Positions 1 through 7,012 of a stretch of 18,706 nucleotides of DNA are shown here, piece by piece. Both the position numbers and the translations under genes were made by a program. Origin of the DNA: Vulcanimicrobiota bacterium (lineage in GTDB: Bacteria; Vulcanimicrobiota; Vulcanimicrobiia; Vulcanimicrobiales; Vulcanimicrobiaceae). The notes under the pieces are model-generated. The model worked only from the letters and a program-made list of their open reading frames with translations, was not told where the DNA came from and did no database searches. Each line of letters opens with the position of its first letter. Position 1 is the first letter of the stretch. Location of the stretch: contig JAFAQW010000242.1 in the NCBI GenBank assembly GCA_019245995.1, forward strand, positions 1-18,706, written 5' to 3'.

Positions 1-644
1 GCGGCAAATCGACGCTTGCTTTCTCGCTCACGGGACACCCGCAATACGACGTCAGCGGAACGGTCGAACTCGACGGCCAGGACCTGCTCTCGCTCTCGCC
101 CGACAAGCGGGCGCGTGCGGGCCTCTTCCTCTCGTTTCAATATCCGGCGGCCATCCCGGGCGTGAAGGTCGCGAACTTCTTGCACGCGGCGCGACAGGCC
201 GAGCGGCCCGGCGATCTTCCGCCGGCGAAGTTTCGCGCGTTGCTGCTCGAAAAGATGGAACAGCTCGGCATCGAGCCTTCCTTCATGGGACGGTATCTGA
301 ACGACGGCTTCTCCGGTGGTGAAAAGAAGCGGCTGGAGATGCTCCAGTTGGCCGTGCTCGCGCCCAAGTACGCGGTCTTGGACGAAACGGACTCGGGCCT
401 GGACATCGACGCCCTCAAAGCCGTCGGCAACTCCATTACGGCGCTGCGCGCGTCTGAAGAAGGCCGCGCAACCGGATTTTTGATCATCACGCACTATCCG
501 CGCATTCTGCAATACGTCGTTCCCGACGTCGTGCACGTCATGATCGACGGACGAATCGTGTTGACAGGTGACCACGAGCTCGCGCATCGCATCGAGCGCG
601 AAGGCTACGACCGCATCCGAGAAGAGTCCGCTGCAGGTGTCTAG
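1..644 (+). CDS. sufC: SufC, Fe-S cluster assembly ATPase (5' end outside window)
   Basis: ABC-type ATPase of the SufBCD scaffold, which powers assembly of Fe-S clusters in the cytoplasm. The reading frame is already open at position 3, where the window cuts into the Walker A motif (GKSTL). It shows the Q-loop (LFLSFQYP), the SufC-type signature (FSGGEKKRLEMLQ), Walker B with the SufC-typical DETDSGLD, and the switch histidine in IITHYPRIL. About 213 residues are present of a family length near 250, so only the N-terminal strand region is missing. The stop at 642-644 overlaps the likely sufD start by 8 bp, consistent with translational coupling. SufC is recognised by ETDSGLD together with the SufD/SufS/SufU neighbours; an ordinary transporter ATPase is very unlikely. 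Confidence 0.97.
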   Translation, partial: GKSTLAFSLTGHPQYDVSGTVELDGQDLLSLSPDKRARAGLFLSFQYPAAIPGVKVANFLHAARQAERPGDLPPAKFRALLLEKMEQLGIEPSFMGRYLNDGFSGGEKKRLEMLQLAVLAPKYAVLDETDSGLDIDALKAVGNSITALRASEEGRATGFLIITHYPRILQYVVPDVVHVMIDGRIVLTGDHELAHRIEREGYDRIREESAAGV

Positions 645-1857
645 CGTAGCGACGGCTGCGGTCCAGTCGTCTTCCGCCCAGGACGAGCTCGCGCGCGACC
701 TTTGGCGCCGCCTGGACGCGCTGAATGTGGACGCGATGCCGTTGTCGAGCGCGCAGCGGCGCAATGCGTTGGAACGTTTCTTGTCGGTGCGCAGCGGGCG
801 GGAAAGGCCGGGGCGTTTTTGGCGCGTGGATTTCGAACGGCTCGCGCCGGCCCCGGGCGCAATCGCGGCGGACGCCCCGATAACCTATGAAGGGAGCGCG
901 CCGGGCGTCATCGTCACCAGCCTTCGTCGCGCCGCGCGAGAGCATCCCGCATTGCTCGCGCGCGCATTTGGAAGCACCGGAGCCGCCGCAACCAAATTCG
1001 GCGCGCTCACCGAGGCCTTCGCAAACGGCGGCGCTTTCGTTTACGTGCCCGCGGACCGCTCGTGCGACGAACCGATCGTCTTGCGATGCGACGCAGCAGA
1101 CGGTGCGGCGGTCTTTCCGTGGAACGTCGTGTTCGCGGAGCGCGGCGCGCGCGCCGTCCTGGTCGAGCACGTCACCGGCGCCCCCGGCGCTTTTATCTGC
1201 GGCGTAACGGAGATCGTCACGGAGGAAAGCGCGGACGTCACCTACGCCGTCGTCCAACGACTGCGGGGCGGGAGTTCCATCGCCAGCAGGACGGCACGGC
1301 CGGGGCGGGACGCGTCGGTCGCGTGGGCGGTCGCGGAGCTCGGTGCAGATCTGGCCGCGTCGGATTTAACGGTTTCAATCGATTCGCCCGGTGCGTCGGC
1401 CCAGATCGCGTCACTCTTCTTCCCCGCTTCGGACCAGCACGTGGACGTCGTCAGCAGCGTCGAGCACAATGCCGGCGACGCGACGTCCGAGACGCTGGTC
1501 AAATCCGCGGCTCGCGACAGGGGCCAAGCGCGTTTCCTCGGCAACATCCGCATCGCGCCCCATGCGCAAGGTAGCGACGCCCGCTTACGCGACGACGCGC
1601 TGCTGTTGTCCCCGCGCGCCCACGTGGATTCCGTGCCGGCCCTGGAGATCGGCGCCAACGACGTGAAGGCGTATCACGGCGCGACCGTCGGGGCCATCGA
1701 CGCAGAGCAGATCTTCTACATGGAAAGCCGCGGCCTCGAACGCAACGCGGCGGAACGCATGATCGCGCTCGGCTTCTTCGAGCCCGCGATCGAACGTTTC
1801 CCGACGAGCGCGCTGCGCGACGAAATTCGAAACGCGGTGGCCGCGAAGTTAGCATGA
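637..1857 (+). CDS. sufD: SufD, Fe-S cluster scaffold protein
   Basis: SufD is the partner of SufB and SufC in the SufBC2D scaffold. The predicted product is 406 aa, close to the usual 400-430. The C-terminal half carries the SufBD beta-helix core features: SSVEHNAGDATSET, the ARFLGNIRI stretch, and the family-typical end with ALEIGANDVKAYHGATVG followed by FYMESRGLERNAAERMIALGFFEP. The frame is open further upstream (a GTG at 568), but that would overlap sufC by 77 bp. I chose GTG 637 because it overlaps sufC by only 8 bp and has AGAAGAG about 10 nt upstream. The stop overlaps the sufS start (ATGA). SufB rather than SufD is less likely because SufB is longer and its conserved cysteine region is not seen. 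Start confidence is moderate. Confidence 0.93.
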   Translation: MSSVATAAVQSSSAQDELARDLWRRLDALNVDAMPLSSAQRRNALERFLSVRSGRERPGRFWRVDFERLAPAPGAIAADAPITYEGSAPGVIVTSLRRAAREHPALLARAFGSTGAAATKFGALTEAFANGGAFVYVPADRSCDEPIVLRCDAADGAAVFPWNVVFAERGARAVLVEHVTGAPGAFICGVTEIVTEESADVTYAVVQRLRGGSSIASRTARPGRDASVAWAVAELGADLAASDLTVSIDSPGASAQIASLFFPASDQHVDVVSSVEHNAGDATSETLVKSAARDRGQARFLGNIRIAPHAQGSDARLRDDALLLSPRAHVDSVPALEIGANDVKAYHGATVGAIDAEQIFYMESRGLERNAAERMIALGFFEPAIERFPTSALRDEIRNAVAAKLA

Positions 1858-3122
1858 TCCGTACCGGCACCCTTCTCGAGCGCGACCGTGACAACGAGAA
1901 GCTGCAGCGCATTATCGCGGATTTTCCTATTCTCGCGCGGCCGACGTCGCGCGGGAAACGGCTGGTCTACCTCGATTCGGCGGCGACGTCGCAGAAGCCG
2001 CGCTGCGTCATTGATGCGTTGGTCCAATATTACGAGCAGTACAACGCCAACATTCACCGCGGCGTCTACGAGATCGCGGCGCGCGCGACCGACGAATACG
2101 AGCGCGCCCGGGTCAAAGTCGCGCGCTTCGTCGGGGCGAGCCCCTCTGAGATCGTCTGGGTTCGCAACACGACCGAGGCGATCAATCTCATCGCTTATTC
2201 TTGGGGCGCGCAGCACCTCCGCCGCGGCGACGCGATCTTACTGACGGAATTGGAACACCACTCCGATCTCGTGCCCTGGCAGTTGCTGGCGGAGCGCTCG
2301 GGTGCCCACCTGCGGTTTCTTCCGGTGGACGAGCGCGGAGTCCACGTCCTTGACGACTTGGACGGTTTATTGGACGGCTGCAAACTGGTGGCCCTGGGTC
2401 ACGTGAGCAATACCCTCGGCACCGTCGCACCGCTCGAGACGATCATCCCACGCGCGCACGCAGCGGGCGCGATCGTCGCGGTAGACGGCGCTCAGGGAGC
2501 GCCGCATTTGTCTCTGGACGTCCACGCGCTGGACGCGGATTTCTACGCCTTTAGCGGACACAAGATGCTCGGACCCACGGGCATCGGCGCGCTCTACGGC
2601 AAGAAGGCTTTGCTCGATGCGATGCCGCCCTTCTTTTCGGGCGGCGACATGATTCGGCGCGTGCGCTACGAGAACACCATCTTCAGCGATCCCCCGCGCC
2701 GATTCGAGGCCGGAACCGGCAATATCGCCGACGCGATCGCCTTCGGCGTCGCCGTCGAGTATCTGCAGAACCTCGGCATGAGCTGGGTACGCGAGCACGA
2801 GCGCGCGCTCACCGCCTACGCGCTGGAACGGCTGGCGGCGTTTGAGCCTCGCGGGCTCGCGATTTACGGCCCGCGCGATCCGGACCGCATCTCCGGAGTC
2901 ATTTCGTTCAATTTTGCGGACATCCACGCGCACGATCTGGCCTCCATCCTGGATACCGAAGGCATTTGCGTGCGCGCGGGCCACCATTGTACGATGCCGC
3001 TCATGGCAAAGATGGGGTGGTCGGCGACGGCGCGCGCCTCGTTCTACGTGTACAACACGCCGGAGGACATCGACGTGCTCTGCGCCGGTTTAGAGAAGGC
3101 TGCAACCGTCTTCGCGCGATAG
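1854..3122 (+). CDS. sufS: SufS, group II cysteine desulfurase
   Basis: PLP-dependent cysteine desulfurase that takes sulfur from L-cysteine as an enzyme-bound persulfide and passes it to SufU. The product is 422 aa, slightly longer than the usual ~410 because of about 20 residues before the DFPIL start typical of the family. Visible residues are the EHHSDLVPW segment that contacts PLP (about 134-142), Asp211 in AVDGAQ, Lys237 in FSGHKMLGPTG as the Schiff-base lysine, and Cys379 in RAGHHCTMPL as the persulfide cysteine. The usual next residue is Ala (HHCA); here it is Thr. ATG 1854 overlaps the sufD stop by 4 bp, so it is translated as part of the operon. Paralogous CsdA-type desulfurases share the fold, but the suf context decides the name. 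Confidence 0.96.
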   Translation: MIRTGTLLERDRDNEKLQRIIADFPILARPTSRGKRLVYLDSAATSQKPRCVIDALVQYYEQYNANIHRGVYEIAARATDEYERARVKVARFVGASPSEIVWVRNTTEAINLIAYSWGAQHLRRGDAILLTELEHHSDLVPWQLLAERSGAHLRFLPVDERGVHVLDDLDGLLDGCKLVALGHVSNTLGTVAPLETIIPRAHAAGAIVAVDGAQGAPHLSLDVHALDADFYAFSGHKMLGPTGIGALYGKKALLDAMPPFFSGGDMIRRVRYENTIFSDPPRRFEAGTGNIADAIAFGVAVEYLQNLGMSWVREHERALTAYALERLAAFEPRGLAIYGPRDPDRISGVISFNFADIHAHDLASILDTEGICVRAGHHCTMPLMAKMGWSATARASFYVYNTPEDIDVLCAGLEKAATVFAR

Positions 3123-3137
3123 AGGCGGCACGGGACC

Positions 3138-3527
3138 ATGGACGATTTCTACCGCGACTACATCTTGGATCACTACCGCAACCCCCGAAACTTCGGAACG
3201 TTCGAGCGCGCCGACGTCGAGGCGGAAGACCTCAACCCGCTCTGCGGTGACGAGATCCACATGCAACTTCAGCTCGACGACGGCGTCGTCAGAGACGTTC
3301 GCTTCTCGGGCAAAGGATGCGCGATCAGCCAAGCCTCGGCCTCGATGCTCACGGAAACGGTCAAGGGAATGAAGCTTTCGGACGTCGCTCAGCTATCGAA
3401 ACAGGCGGTGCTCGACAATGTGGGCATCGGGATCAGCCCGACGCGGATGAAATGCGCGATGCTGGGATTGCGAGTGCTCAAGAGCGCCGCCATCGGCCGT
3501 CTGGCCGCCTGGCCCGACGAGGAATAG
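3138..3527 (+). CDS. sufU: SufU-type sulfurtransferase/scaffold, short form
   Basis: Small IscU-fold protein that accepts persulfide sulfur from SufS using a zinc site. The product is 129 aa. The three conserved cysteines are Cys36 (NPLCGD, with the conserved Asp38), Cys61 (GKGCAIS) and Cys106 (TRMKCAML). The P-x-R-x-KCA pattern is that of SufU, not the LPPVKxHC motif of IscU. Yet the gap between the second and third cysteines is 45 residues, close to IscU (about 43) and shorter than Bacillus SufU (about 62), so the family's characteristic insertion appears to be missing. It starts 15 bp after sufS with a purine-rich GAGGCGG upstream. It is the last gene of the operon and converges with the next gene after only 4 bp. 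Confidence 0.92.
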   Translation: MDDFYRDYILDHYRNPRNFGTFERADVEAEDLNPLCGDEIHMQLQLDDGVVRDVRFSGKGCAISQASASMLTETVKGMKLSDVAQLSKQAVLDNVGIGISPTRMKCAMLGLRVLKSAAIGRLAAWPDEE

Positions 3528-3531
3528 TTCT

Positions 3532-4293
3532 TTACTGCGGCTTGATGGCGTAGTGGTCGGTAATTTGTAGGCCGCCGGGGCCGGCGCCGACCGTGAAGGT
3601 TACGTAATATTCCCCGCTGCCGGTTTGCACGTCGGCCGTAACCCGGTACTGCTGCGCCCCGATCGAAGACGAGCGGATCGTCGCAATGCGCGCGCCGGGC
3701 GTCATGAAGCTCTCCGTCGGCGTACCGTGCGCCAAGTAGCCCGACGCCGTTTGGCGATCGCCTCTCGCGAGCGCGCCCAGGTACGCGCGGACCACGCCGG
3801 CGGGATCCGATGAACTGGGCGCGTTCGTCGGCCCGGCGGCGACGGCAAGATGCGACGGCGCGGCCGTGGGTCGTATCGGTGCGGGCGCAACCGTCGCCCG
3901 CGCGACGAGCGCGGGCGTCGCGCTGGCAGCAGCGATCCTCCGCGTCGCCTTCGGCGTAACAGCCGCGGTCTCGGCCGTTGTCGGCGTAGCCGCCGCAGTC
4001 GGTTCAGCCGTCGGAGTTCCGCGCGGCGTCGCAGCGGGTCGAGTCCTGACGGGAGCGGGCGTGCGCGTTGCCGGGATGGCATTGCTGGGCTCGATCGTGG
4101 GCTGCGTCGTCGCCGGTGCGATGGCGATGCGCGTTGCCGGCGACGGCGATCTGTTGGAACCGCCGAAAAAATGCGCCAAGGCGCCGCCCAGCAACAGTCC
4201 GGCCAAGATCACGACCAAGACCAACGGAAAGAGCGGCAGGCCTCCCTCGCTGGGTTCGCCGTCGCCGCGCCGGCGTCGCGGTGGTTCCCGCAT
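3532..4293 (-). CDS. Membrane-anchored Pro/Thr/Ala-rich stalk protein with C-terminal domain
   Basis: Function not recognised. The 253-aa product has three visible parts. A basic Arg-rich N-terminus (RRRRGDG) precedes one hydrophobic helix (about residues 19-43, LPLFPLVLVVILAGLLLGGAL), which fits an N-in single-pass membrane protein. Then comes a low-complexity linker rich in Thr, Pro, Ala and Arg (about 48-165), which would be a disordered stalk outside the membrane. The C-terminal ~85 residues look folded: a helix (GVVRAYLGALARGDRQTASGYL) and then alternating beta strands, reminiscent of NTF2-like or DUF4864-like domains. That resemblance is only an impression. It lies 7 bp downstream of the next minus-strand gene, so the two are probably co-transcribed. 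No clear Shine-Dalgarno is visible. Confidence 0.75.
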   Translation of the reverse strand: MREPPRRRRGDGEPSEGGLPLFPLVLVVILAGLLLGGALAHFFGGSNRSPSPATRIAIAPATTQPTIEPSNAIPATRTPAPVRTRPAATPRGTPTAEPTAAATPTTAETAAVTPKATRRIAAASATPALVARATVAPAPIRPTAAPSHLAVAAGPTNAPSSSDPAGVVRAYLGALARGDRQTASGYLAHGTPTESFMTPGARIATIRSSSIGAQQYRVTADVQTGSGEYYVTFTVGAGPGGLQITDHYAIKPQ

Positions 4294-4300
4294 CGCGTTG

Positions 4301-4699
4301 TTACGTGGCCGGCTCAGCCAGCCGGTCCGCCAACGCCGCTTGCAAACTGGACGGAAGCGTCTCGATCAGGTCGGGACGGCGCTCGACGAACAACGCCGTC
4401 GATTCGCGAATGAGGTCGGGGTTGCTGCGGGCATACGCGAGCAGGGCCTGTGGCGCGCCACTCTCCCGCGCCGCAATCCGCTCCAACGTCGTTCCGGCGC
4501 CCTCTGCCGCGTCTTCCGAAGACTCACCGCGTTCCCGGAACGCCTCGAACATCGCTTCGAGGAAAACCGCGAAGACGTCCGCCGGCATTGCCGATAGCTC
4601 TCGCTGGTAGAACGCGGCGAGTTCGTCTTCGTCTGTCTTAGCAAGAAGCTTCTCGACTGCGCCCGCCAGTATGCCGGGCGGGACGTTCCCGAAGGGCAT
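4301..4699 (-). CDS. Hypothetical acidic alpha-helical protein
   Basis: Not recognised. The predicted product is 132 aa starting MPFGNVPPGILAG, almost wholly alpha-helical, acidic, and rich in Ala, Glu and Leu, with no membrane segment or cysteine. Segments such as VFAVFLEAMFEAFRERG and NPDLIRESTALFVERRPDLIETLP suggest short amphipathic helices. The frame is open up to a start at 4846, but that would run through the opposite-strand gene and its residues look non-coding, so the ATG at 4699-4697 is preferred. A weak GGGA lies about 14 nt upstream. It is divergent from the small plus-strand gene at 4761 and probably heads a two-gene unit with the membrane protein downstream. Confidence 0.62.
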   Translation of the reverse strand: MPFGNVPPGILAGAVEKLLAKTDEDELAAFYQRELSAMPADVFAVFLEAMFEAFRERGESSEDAAEGAGTTLERIAARESGAPQALLAYARSNPDLIRESTALFVERRPDLIETLPSSLQAALADRLAEPAT

Positions 4700-4760
4700 T
4701 AATGCTTCATTTATTCCCGGCGGCAGGCGGCTCCTCGATGCAGCAGAAATTGTGCGCCCG
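4700..4760. promoter_or_regulatory. Short divergent intergenic region
   Basis: This 61-bp gap separates two divergent genes of unknown function. It is locally more A/T-rich than its surroundings (TAATGCTTCATTTATTCC), which fits promoter DNA for the minus-strand gene. I cannot pick a convincing -35/-10 pair, so this is placement by gene arrangement only. Confidence 0.3.
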
Positions 4761-5093
4761 ATGATCCGCGTGAAGGTCCCGCTCGATCTCCACGCCGTCG
4801 CTGTCGGCGGCTCGGGCGCCTTTGCGCTGGCGACGCCGATGCGCATTTCGGACTTGTTACGTTTTGCCGTCCGCGAAGCAATCGGTCACCATGCGCCCTC
4901 GGATAAGTTTTCGCGCAGTCTCGCCCGAACGCTCGCGGGCCTGGCGGCCGGCGACTTCACCATCGATATCAACGGACGATCGTTTACGGATGCCGACGCC
5001 GTGGTCGTCTGCGATCGAAGCGCCGACATTCGGTTTTTCTTGACGCAACGGCGCCGGGCTTCATTTCACCGAAAACCGAAAACAGCACACTAA
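4761..5093 (+). CDS. Hypothetical small protein
   Basis: Not recognised. The predicted product is 110 aa starting MIRVKVPLDL. It has mixed alpha/beta character: a strand, a helix (RISDLLRFAVREAIG), then SLARTLAGLAAGDFTIDINGRSFTDADAVVV, and ends in a very basic tail (RRRASFHRKPKTAH). Third codon positions are strongly G/C across most of it, which supports coding; the last ~15 codons lose that bias. The frame is open up to an ATG at 4671, which would overlap the divergent gene, so ATG 4761 is preferred, although its ribosome site is weak. The A-rich tail adjoins the oddly started secreted protein at 5110, so a frame disturbance near 5045-5095 cannot be excluded. Confidence 0.55.
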   Translation: MIRVKVPLDLHAVAVGGSGAFALATPMRISDLLRFAVREAIGHHAPSDKFSRSLARTLAGLAAGDFTIDINGRSFTDADAVVVCDRSADIRFFLTQRRRASFHRKPKTAH

Positions 5094-5099
5094 CCACAC

Positions 5100-5103
5100 G
5101 GAG
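5100..5103 (+). promoter_or_regulatory. Ribosome binding site GGAG before ATT
   Basis: GGAG sits 6 nt upstream of ATT 5110, ideal Shine-Dalgarno spacing. No ATG, GTG or TTG occurs in this frame between the stop at 5041 and GTG 5173, although the signal-peptide-like segment lies between them. This site is the main sequence argument for the non-canonical start. Confidence 0.4.
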
Positions 5104-5109
5104 CACACC

Positions 5110-5829
5110 ATTCTACTCGGCGTTGCCTTTCTTGCGGCGCTTACCGCTGCGCCGGTCGCTCCTTACGATCGCGTGCAATATCAGACCGCCGGCGAGGACG
5201 TCTATCGAATCGAAACGAGCCAGTCGCTTTCGCGCGTACGATATGCCGGGACGCAATTACTGAGGATCGCTCACGAGGGCGACGGGCTGCGATTCGACGC
5301 GCAGGCGTCGTACGTTCGAGAGGCCCCCGACGGCAAAAGCTCCGCACGCGCCCATTTCGTTCAAACGCTTTCGCGCGACGGCGGCTTTGAGGACGTGCTA
5401 GACGAGGATCCCGAATTTCTGACGATCTTGAATCAGCCGTTTGCGGTACGCCTCGACGACTCGACCTTGCGCGACGTCAGATCCCTGCACGCCGCCGTTC
5501 CGTTTCAAGCGACCTCGCCGCTGGGCGGGGCGACGCTGCTGCGCGGTTATTTGCGGCCCGGCGGCTCGGGGGTCGTCGGCGGTCGCCGGACGACCGCGGT
5601 GCGGTTCGACGCCACGGGAACGATGACCGGGACGCTTCCTGGCCACGCTGAGGCCACCATCGCGGGAACGCTGCGGATGGAGGGGGTCGCGTACTATTCG
5701 GTCGACGCCGGGTTGCTGTTGGGATTGAACGTGACCATGACGATCGACGCGCGCTTGCGGCAGCGTCGCCCGTCAGTCGCTGTTCCCGTTCGCATCGTCT
5801 ACCGGCGTTCGATGCGCGCCGGTCCTTAG
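5110..5829 (+). CDS. Probable secreted protein of unknown function, putative ATT start
   Basis: Not recognised. A conventional start would be GTG 5173, giving 218 aa. In the same open frame immediately upstream are codons for ILLGVAFLAALTAAPVAP, a typical signal-peptide core with an A-x-A-like cleavage site, so the protein is probably exported. The only plausible initiation codon before this core is ATT 5110, preceded by GGAG at 6-nt spacing; AUU starts are known but rare (for example infC). The mature part is beta-rich (RIETSQSLSRVRYAGTQLL; GVAYYSVDAGLLLGLNVTM) with no cysteine or membrane helix, and could be a periplasmic or surface beta-sandwich. It converges with the next gene, overlapping by 4 bp. 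Coding is fairly certain; the start is not. Confidence 0.6.
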   Translation: MLLGVAFLAALTAAPVAPYDRVQYQTAGEDVYRIETSQSLSRVRYAGTQLLRIAHEGDGLRFDAQASYVREAPDGKSSARAHFVQTLSRDGGFEDVLDEDPEFLTILNQPFAVRLDDSTLRDVRSLHAAVPFQATSPLGGATLLRGYLRPGGSGVVGGRRTTAVRFDATGTMTGTLPGHAEATIAGTLRMEGVAYYSVDAGLLLGLNVTMTIDARLRQRRPSVAVPVRIVYRRSMRAGP

Positions 5830-6218
5830 AAGGCGCCGACCAGCTCCACCTGTAGCGGATGACGGAACGGCTGCTCGTGCAGCTCCGTCAACGGCGTGAA
5901 CGCGAGATGATTCTGGTGACAGTCGATGAGCATCTCGATGCCGCGCTTGACGCAGCCCGTCTCTTCGACGTATTTCGCTAGCTTTTTCTTGAAGTAGGCT
6001 TTGGGATCGCGCAGTACTTTCGCGTAGTACGGATCGTCGGTGAGGCCCTCCGGATCCACGCCTTCGGCGGGAACCAACCAGAGAAACCATGGGTCTTCGC
6101 CGCTGCGGTGACCGATCAAGACGAGCGGCAACGCGCGCGCGCTGTCGATCTTTGGCAAGAAACTGCAGATGGTGTACGCATCGAAAGCGATTTCGGTGGG
6201 CTCGAACGCTTGCGGCAT
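5826..6218 (-). CDS. Hypothetical 130-aa protein
   Basis: Not recognised. It is a soluble 130-aa protein starting MPQAFEPTEIAFDAYTICSFLPK, with no signal peptide or membrane segment. It contains a hydrophobic strand region (LPLVLIGH), a Trp-containing segment (DPWFLWLVPAEGVD), a charged helix (DPKAYFKKKLAKYVEETG) and three cysteines (in YTICSF, ETGCVK and LIDCHQ). The purine-rich AGCCCTCCTAAAGCCTCGCT on the opposite side corresponds to no strong Shine-Dalgarno next to the ATG. It is divergent from the sigma factor gene, sharing a 161-bp upstream region with it, so co-regulation is possible but unproven. Confidence 0.65.
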   Translation of the reverse strand: MPQAFEPTEIAFDAYTICSFLPKIDSARALPLVLIGHRSGEDPWFLWLVPAEGVDPEGLTDDPYYAKVLRDPKAYFKKKLAKYVEETGCVKRGIEMLIDCHQNHLAFTPLTELHEQPFRHPLQVELVGAF

Positions 6219-6311
6219 AGCGAGGCTTTAGGAGGGCTGGCGCAAACCCCTCCCGCGACGCATCGCCCCGCCCAAGCGCTTGAGGAGTTTTTAAGCGCGA
6301 GCGTGAAACCT

Positions 6312-6334
6312 CCGGACTAGCAAGGGTGGTCCGG
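6312..6334. repeat. Inverted repeat CCGGAC-N11-GTCCGG, possible operator or hairpin
   Basis: The arms CCGGAC (6312-6317) and GTCCGG (6329-6334) are perfect complements. Allowing one T-G wobble the stem extends to 8 bp with a 7-nt loop (6320-6326). It is 46 bp upstream of the preferred sigma start and directly follows the -35-like TGAAACC. It cannot be a terminator for the neighbouring gene, which runs the other way, so an operator or a leader hairpin is more likely. Confidence 0.45.
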
Positions 6335-6369
6335 GGCACTATATGGGCGCACTCGCACCACTGGAGTAC

Positions 6370-6374
6370 GGGAG
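6370..6374 (+). promoter_or_regulatory. Ribosome binding site deciding the sigma factor start
   Basis: GGGAG lies 5 nt upstream of GTG 6380. This selects that start over GTG 6326, which falls in the inverted repeat loop and has no comparable site. Confidence 0.55.
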
Positions 6375-6379
6375 TATTC

Positions 6380-7012
6380 GTGCCATCAGCGACTACGCCG
6401 AGACGCGCCGCTGCGAGCTTGCCGCGGGACGGCTCGGCGCCCACCGTCGAGAATTTTGAGGCAATCGTCGATGAGTATCAGCGGCGCCTCTACGGCTTTG
6501 CCCTACGCATGACGGGAAATCGCGAAGACGCCGAAGAGATCGTTCAAGACGCGTTCGTGCGTGCGTACCGTGCGCTCGGTAAAATGTCACCTGGCCAACG
6601 CGCCGACCTCCGGCTCCAACCGTGGCTCTACACCATCACCTTGAACGTTACGCGGAACCGCCTGCGCAGCAAGCGTCCCACGAACGTCGCCCTGGATGCG
6701 CTGGCCGATCCCGACGCGATCTTGCGCGAGTCCCACGAGGGCCCGCCGCAGCCGGAGAAGATCGTCGAGCAGAACACCGAGATCGCGTTGGTCGAGCGAG
6801 CGCTGCTGCAGTTGCCGATGCACCTTCGAGCTGCAGCGACGCTTCGATTCATCGAAGGCCGCAGTCATCCAGAGATTGCCGAAATCTTGAATCAGCCGAT
6901 CGGGACCGTCAAGTCGCACGTCCACCGTGCCGTACGAATCCTGCGACGGATTCTCGGACCGCAGATCGGACGATTCGTTCCGGAAGGAGTTGCAGTACAT
7001 GCGTTGTCGTGA
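6380..7012 (+). CDS. ECF-family (sigma-70) RNA polymerase sigma factor
   Basis: Extracytoplasmic-function sigma factor of 210 aa that would direct RNA polymerase to a stress regulon. Region 2 is clear: ENFEAIVDEYQRRLYGFALR, then TGNREDAEEIVQDAFVRAYRAL for -10 recognition. Region 4 is clear: LLQLPMHLRAAATLRFIEG, then HPEIAEILNQPIGTVKSHVHRAVRILRR as the helix-turn-helix for -35 binding. No regions 1.2 or 3 are seen, as expected for ECF sigmas. An N-terminal tail of about 25 residues precedes region 2. Its stop lies 14 bp inside the next gene, the zinc-domain/alkyltransferase fusion, so sigma and putative anti-sigma are translationally coupled, the classical arrangement. The ECF subgroup cannot be assigned by eye. 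Confidence 0.93.
   Translation: MPSATTPRRAAASLPRDGSAPTVENFEAIVDEYQRRLYGFALRMTGNREDAEEIVQDAFVRAYRALGKMSPGQRADLRLQPWLYTITLNVTRNRLRSKRPTNVALDALADPDAILRESHEGPPQPEKIVEQNTEIALVERALLQLPMHLRAAATLRFIEGRSHPEIAEILNQPIGTVKSHVHRAVRILRRILGPQIGRFVPEGVAVHALS
6984..6989 (+). promoter_or_regulatory. Strong ribosome binding site of the anti-sigma/alkyltransferase fusion
   Basis: AAGGAG is 9 nt upstream of ATG 6999 and lies within the sigma gene. It fixes the start of the fusion protein at MRCRDVEALW and so places the first cysteine at residue 3, as in many ZAS-domain anti-sigma factors. Confidence 0.75.

Larger units (their letters stand above)
6219..6379. promoter_or_regulatory. Divergent upstream region of the ECF sigma operon
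   Basis: Non-coding 161 bp between the hypothetical gene and the sigma gene. It holds a perfect six-base inverted repeat (see the hairpin entry) and, just before it, TGAAACC at 6304-6310, which resembles the -35 element recognised by some ECF sigma factors (for example the TGAAAC of Bacillus SigW). A matching -10 element is not convincing: GGTCC at 6328-6332 is the closest. Promoter and autoregulation are therefore suggestions only. Confidence 0.35.

Noticed and set aside
568..636. Longer sufD start at GTG 568
   Set aside because: It would overlap sufC by 77 bp and the added residues are a low-complexity Ser/Ala stretch; GTG 637 with an 8-bp overlap and a nearby purine-rich site is better.
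538..1257. Long minus-strand frame opposite sufD
   Set aside because: High-GC shadow of a clear SufD; composition is Arg/Ala rich and shows no family feature.
3866..4597. Plus-strand hydrophobic open frame opposite the stalk protein
   Set aside because: It is the complement of Ala/Thr/Pro-rich codons; the minus strand has a coherent membrane-anchored protein and a folded C-terminal domain.
6326..6379. Sigma factor start at GTG 6326
   Set aside because: It lies inside the inverted repeat and has no ribosome site; GTG 6380 has GGGAG at 5-nt spacing.
6927..6998. Alkyltransferase fusion starting inside the sigma gene at 6927
   Set aside because: The extra residues overlap the sigma helix-turn-helix region in another frame; AAGGAG before ATG 6999 fixes the start.
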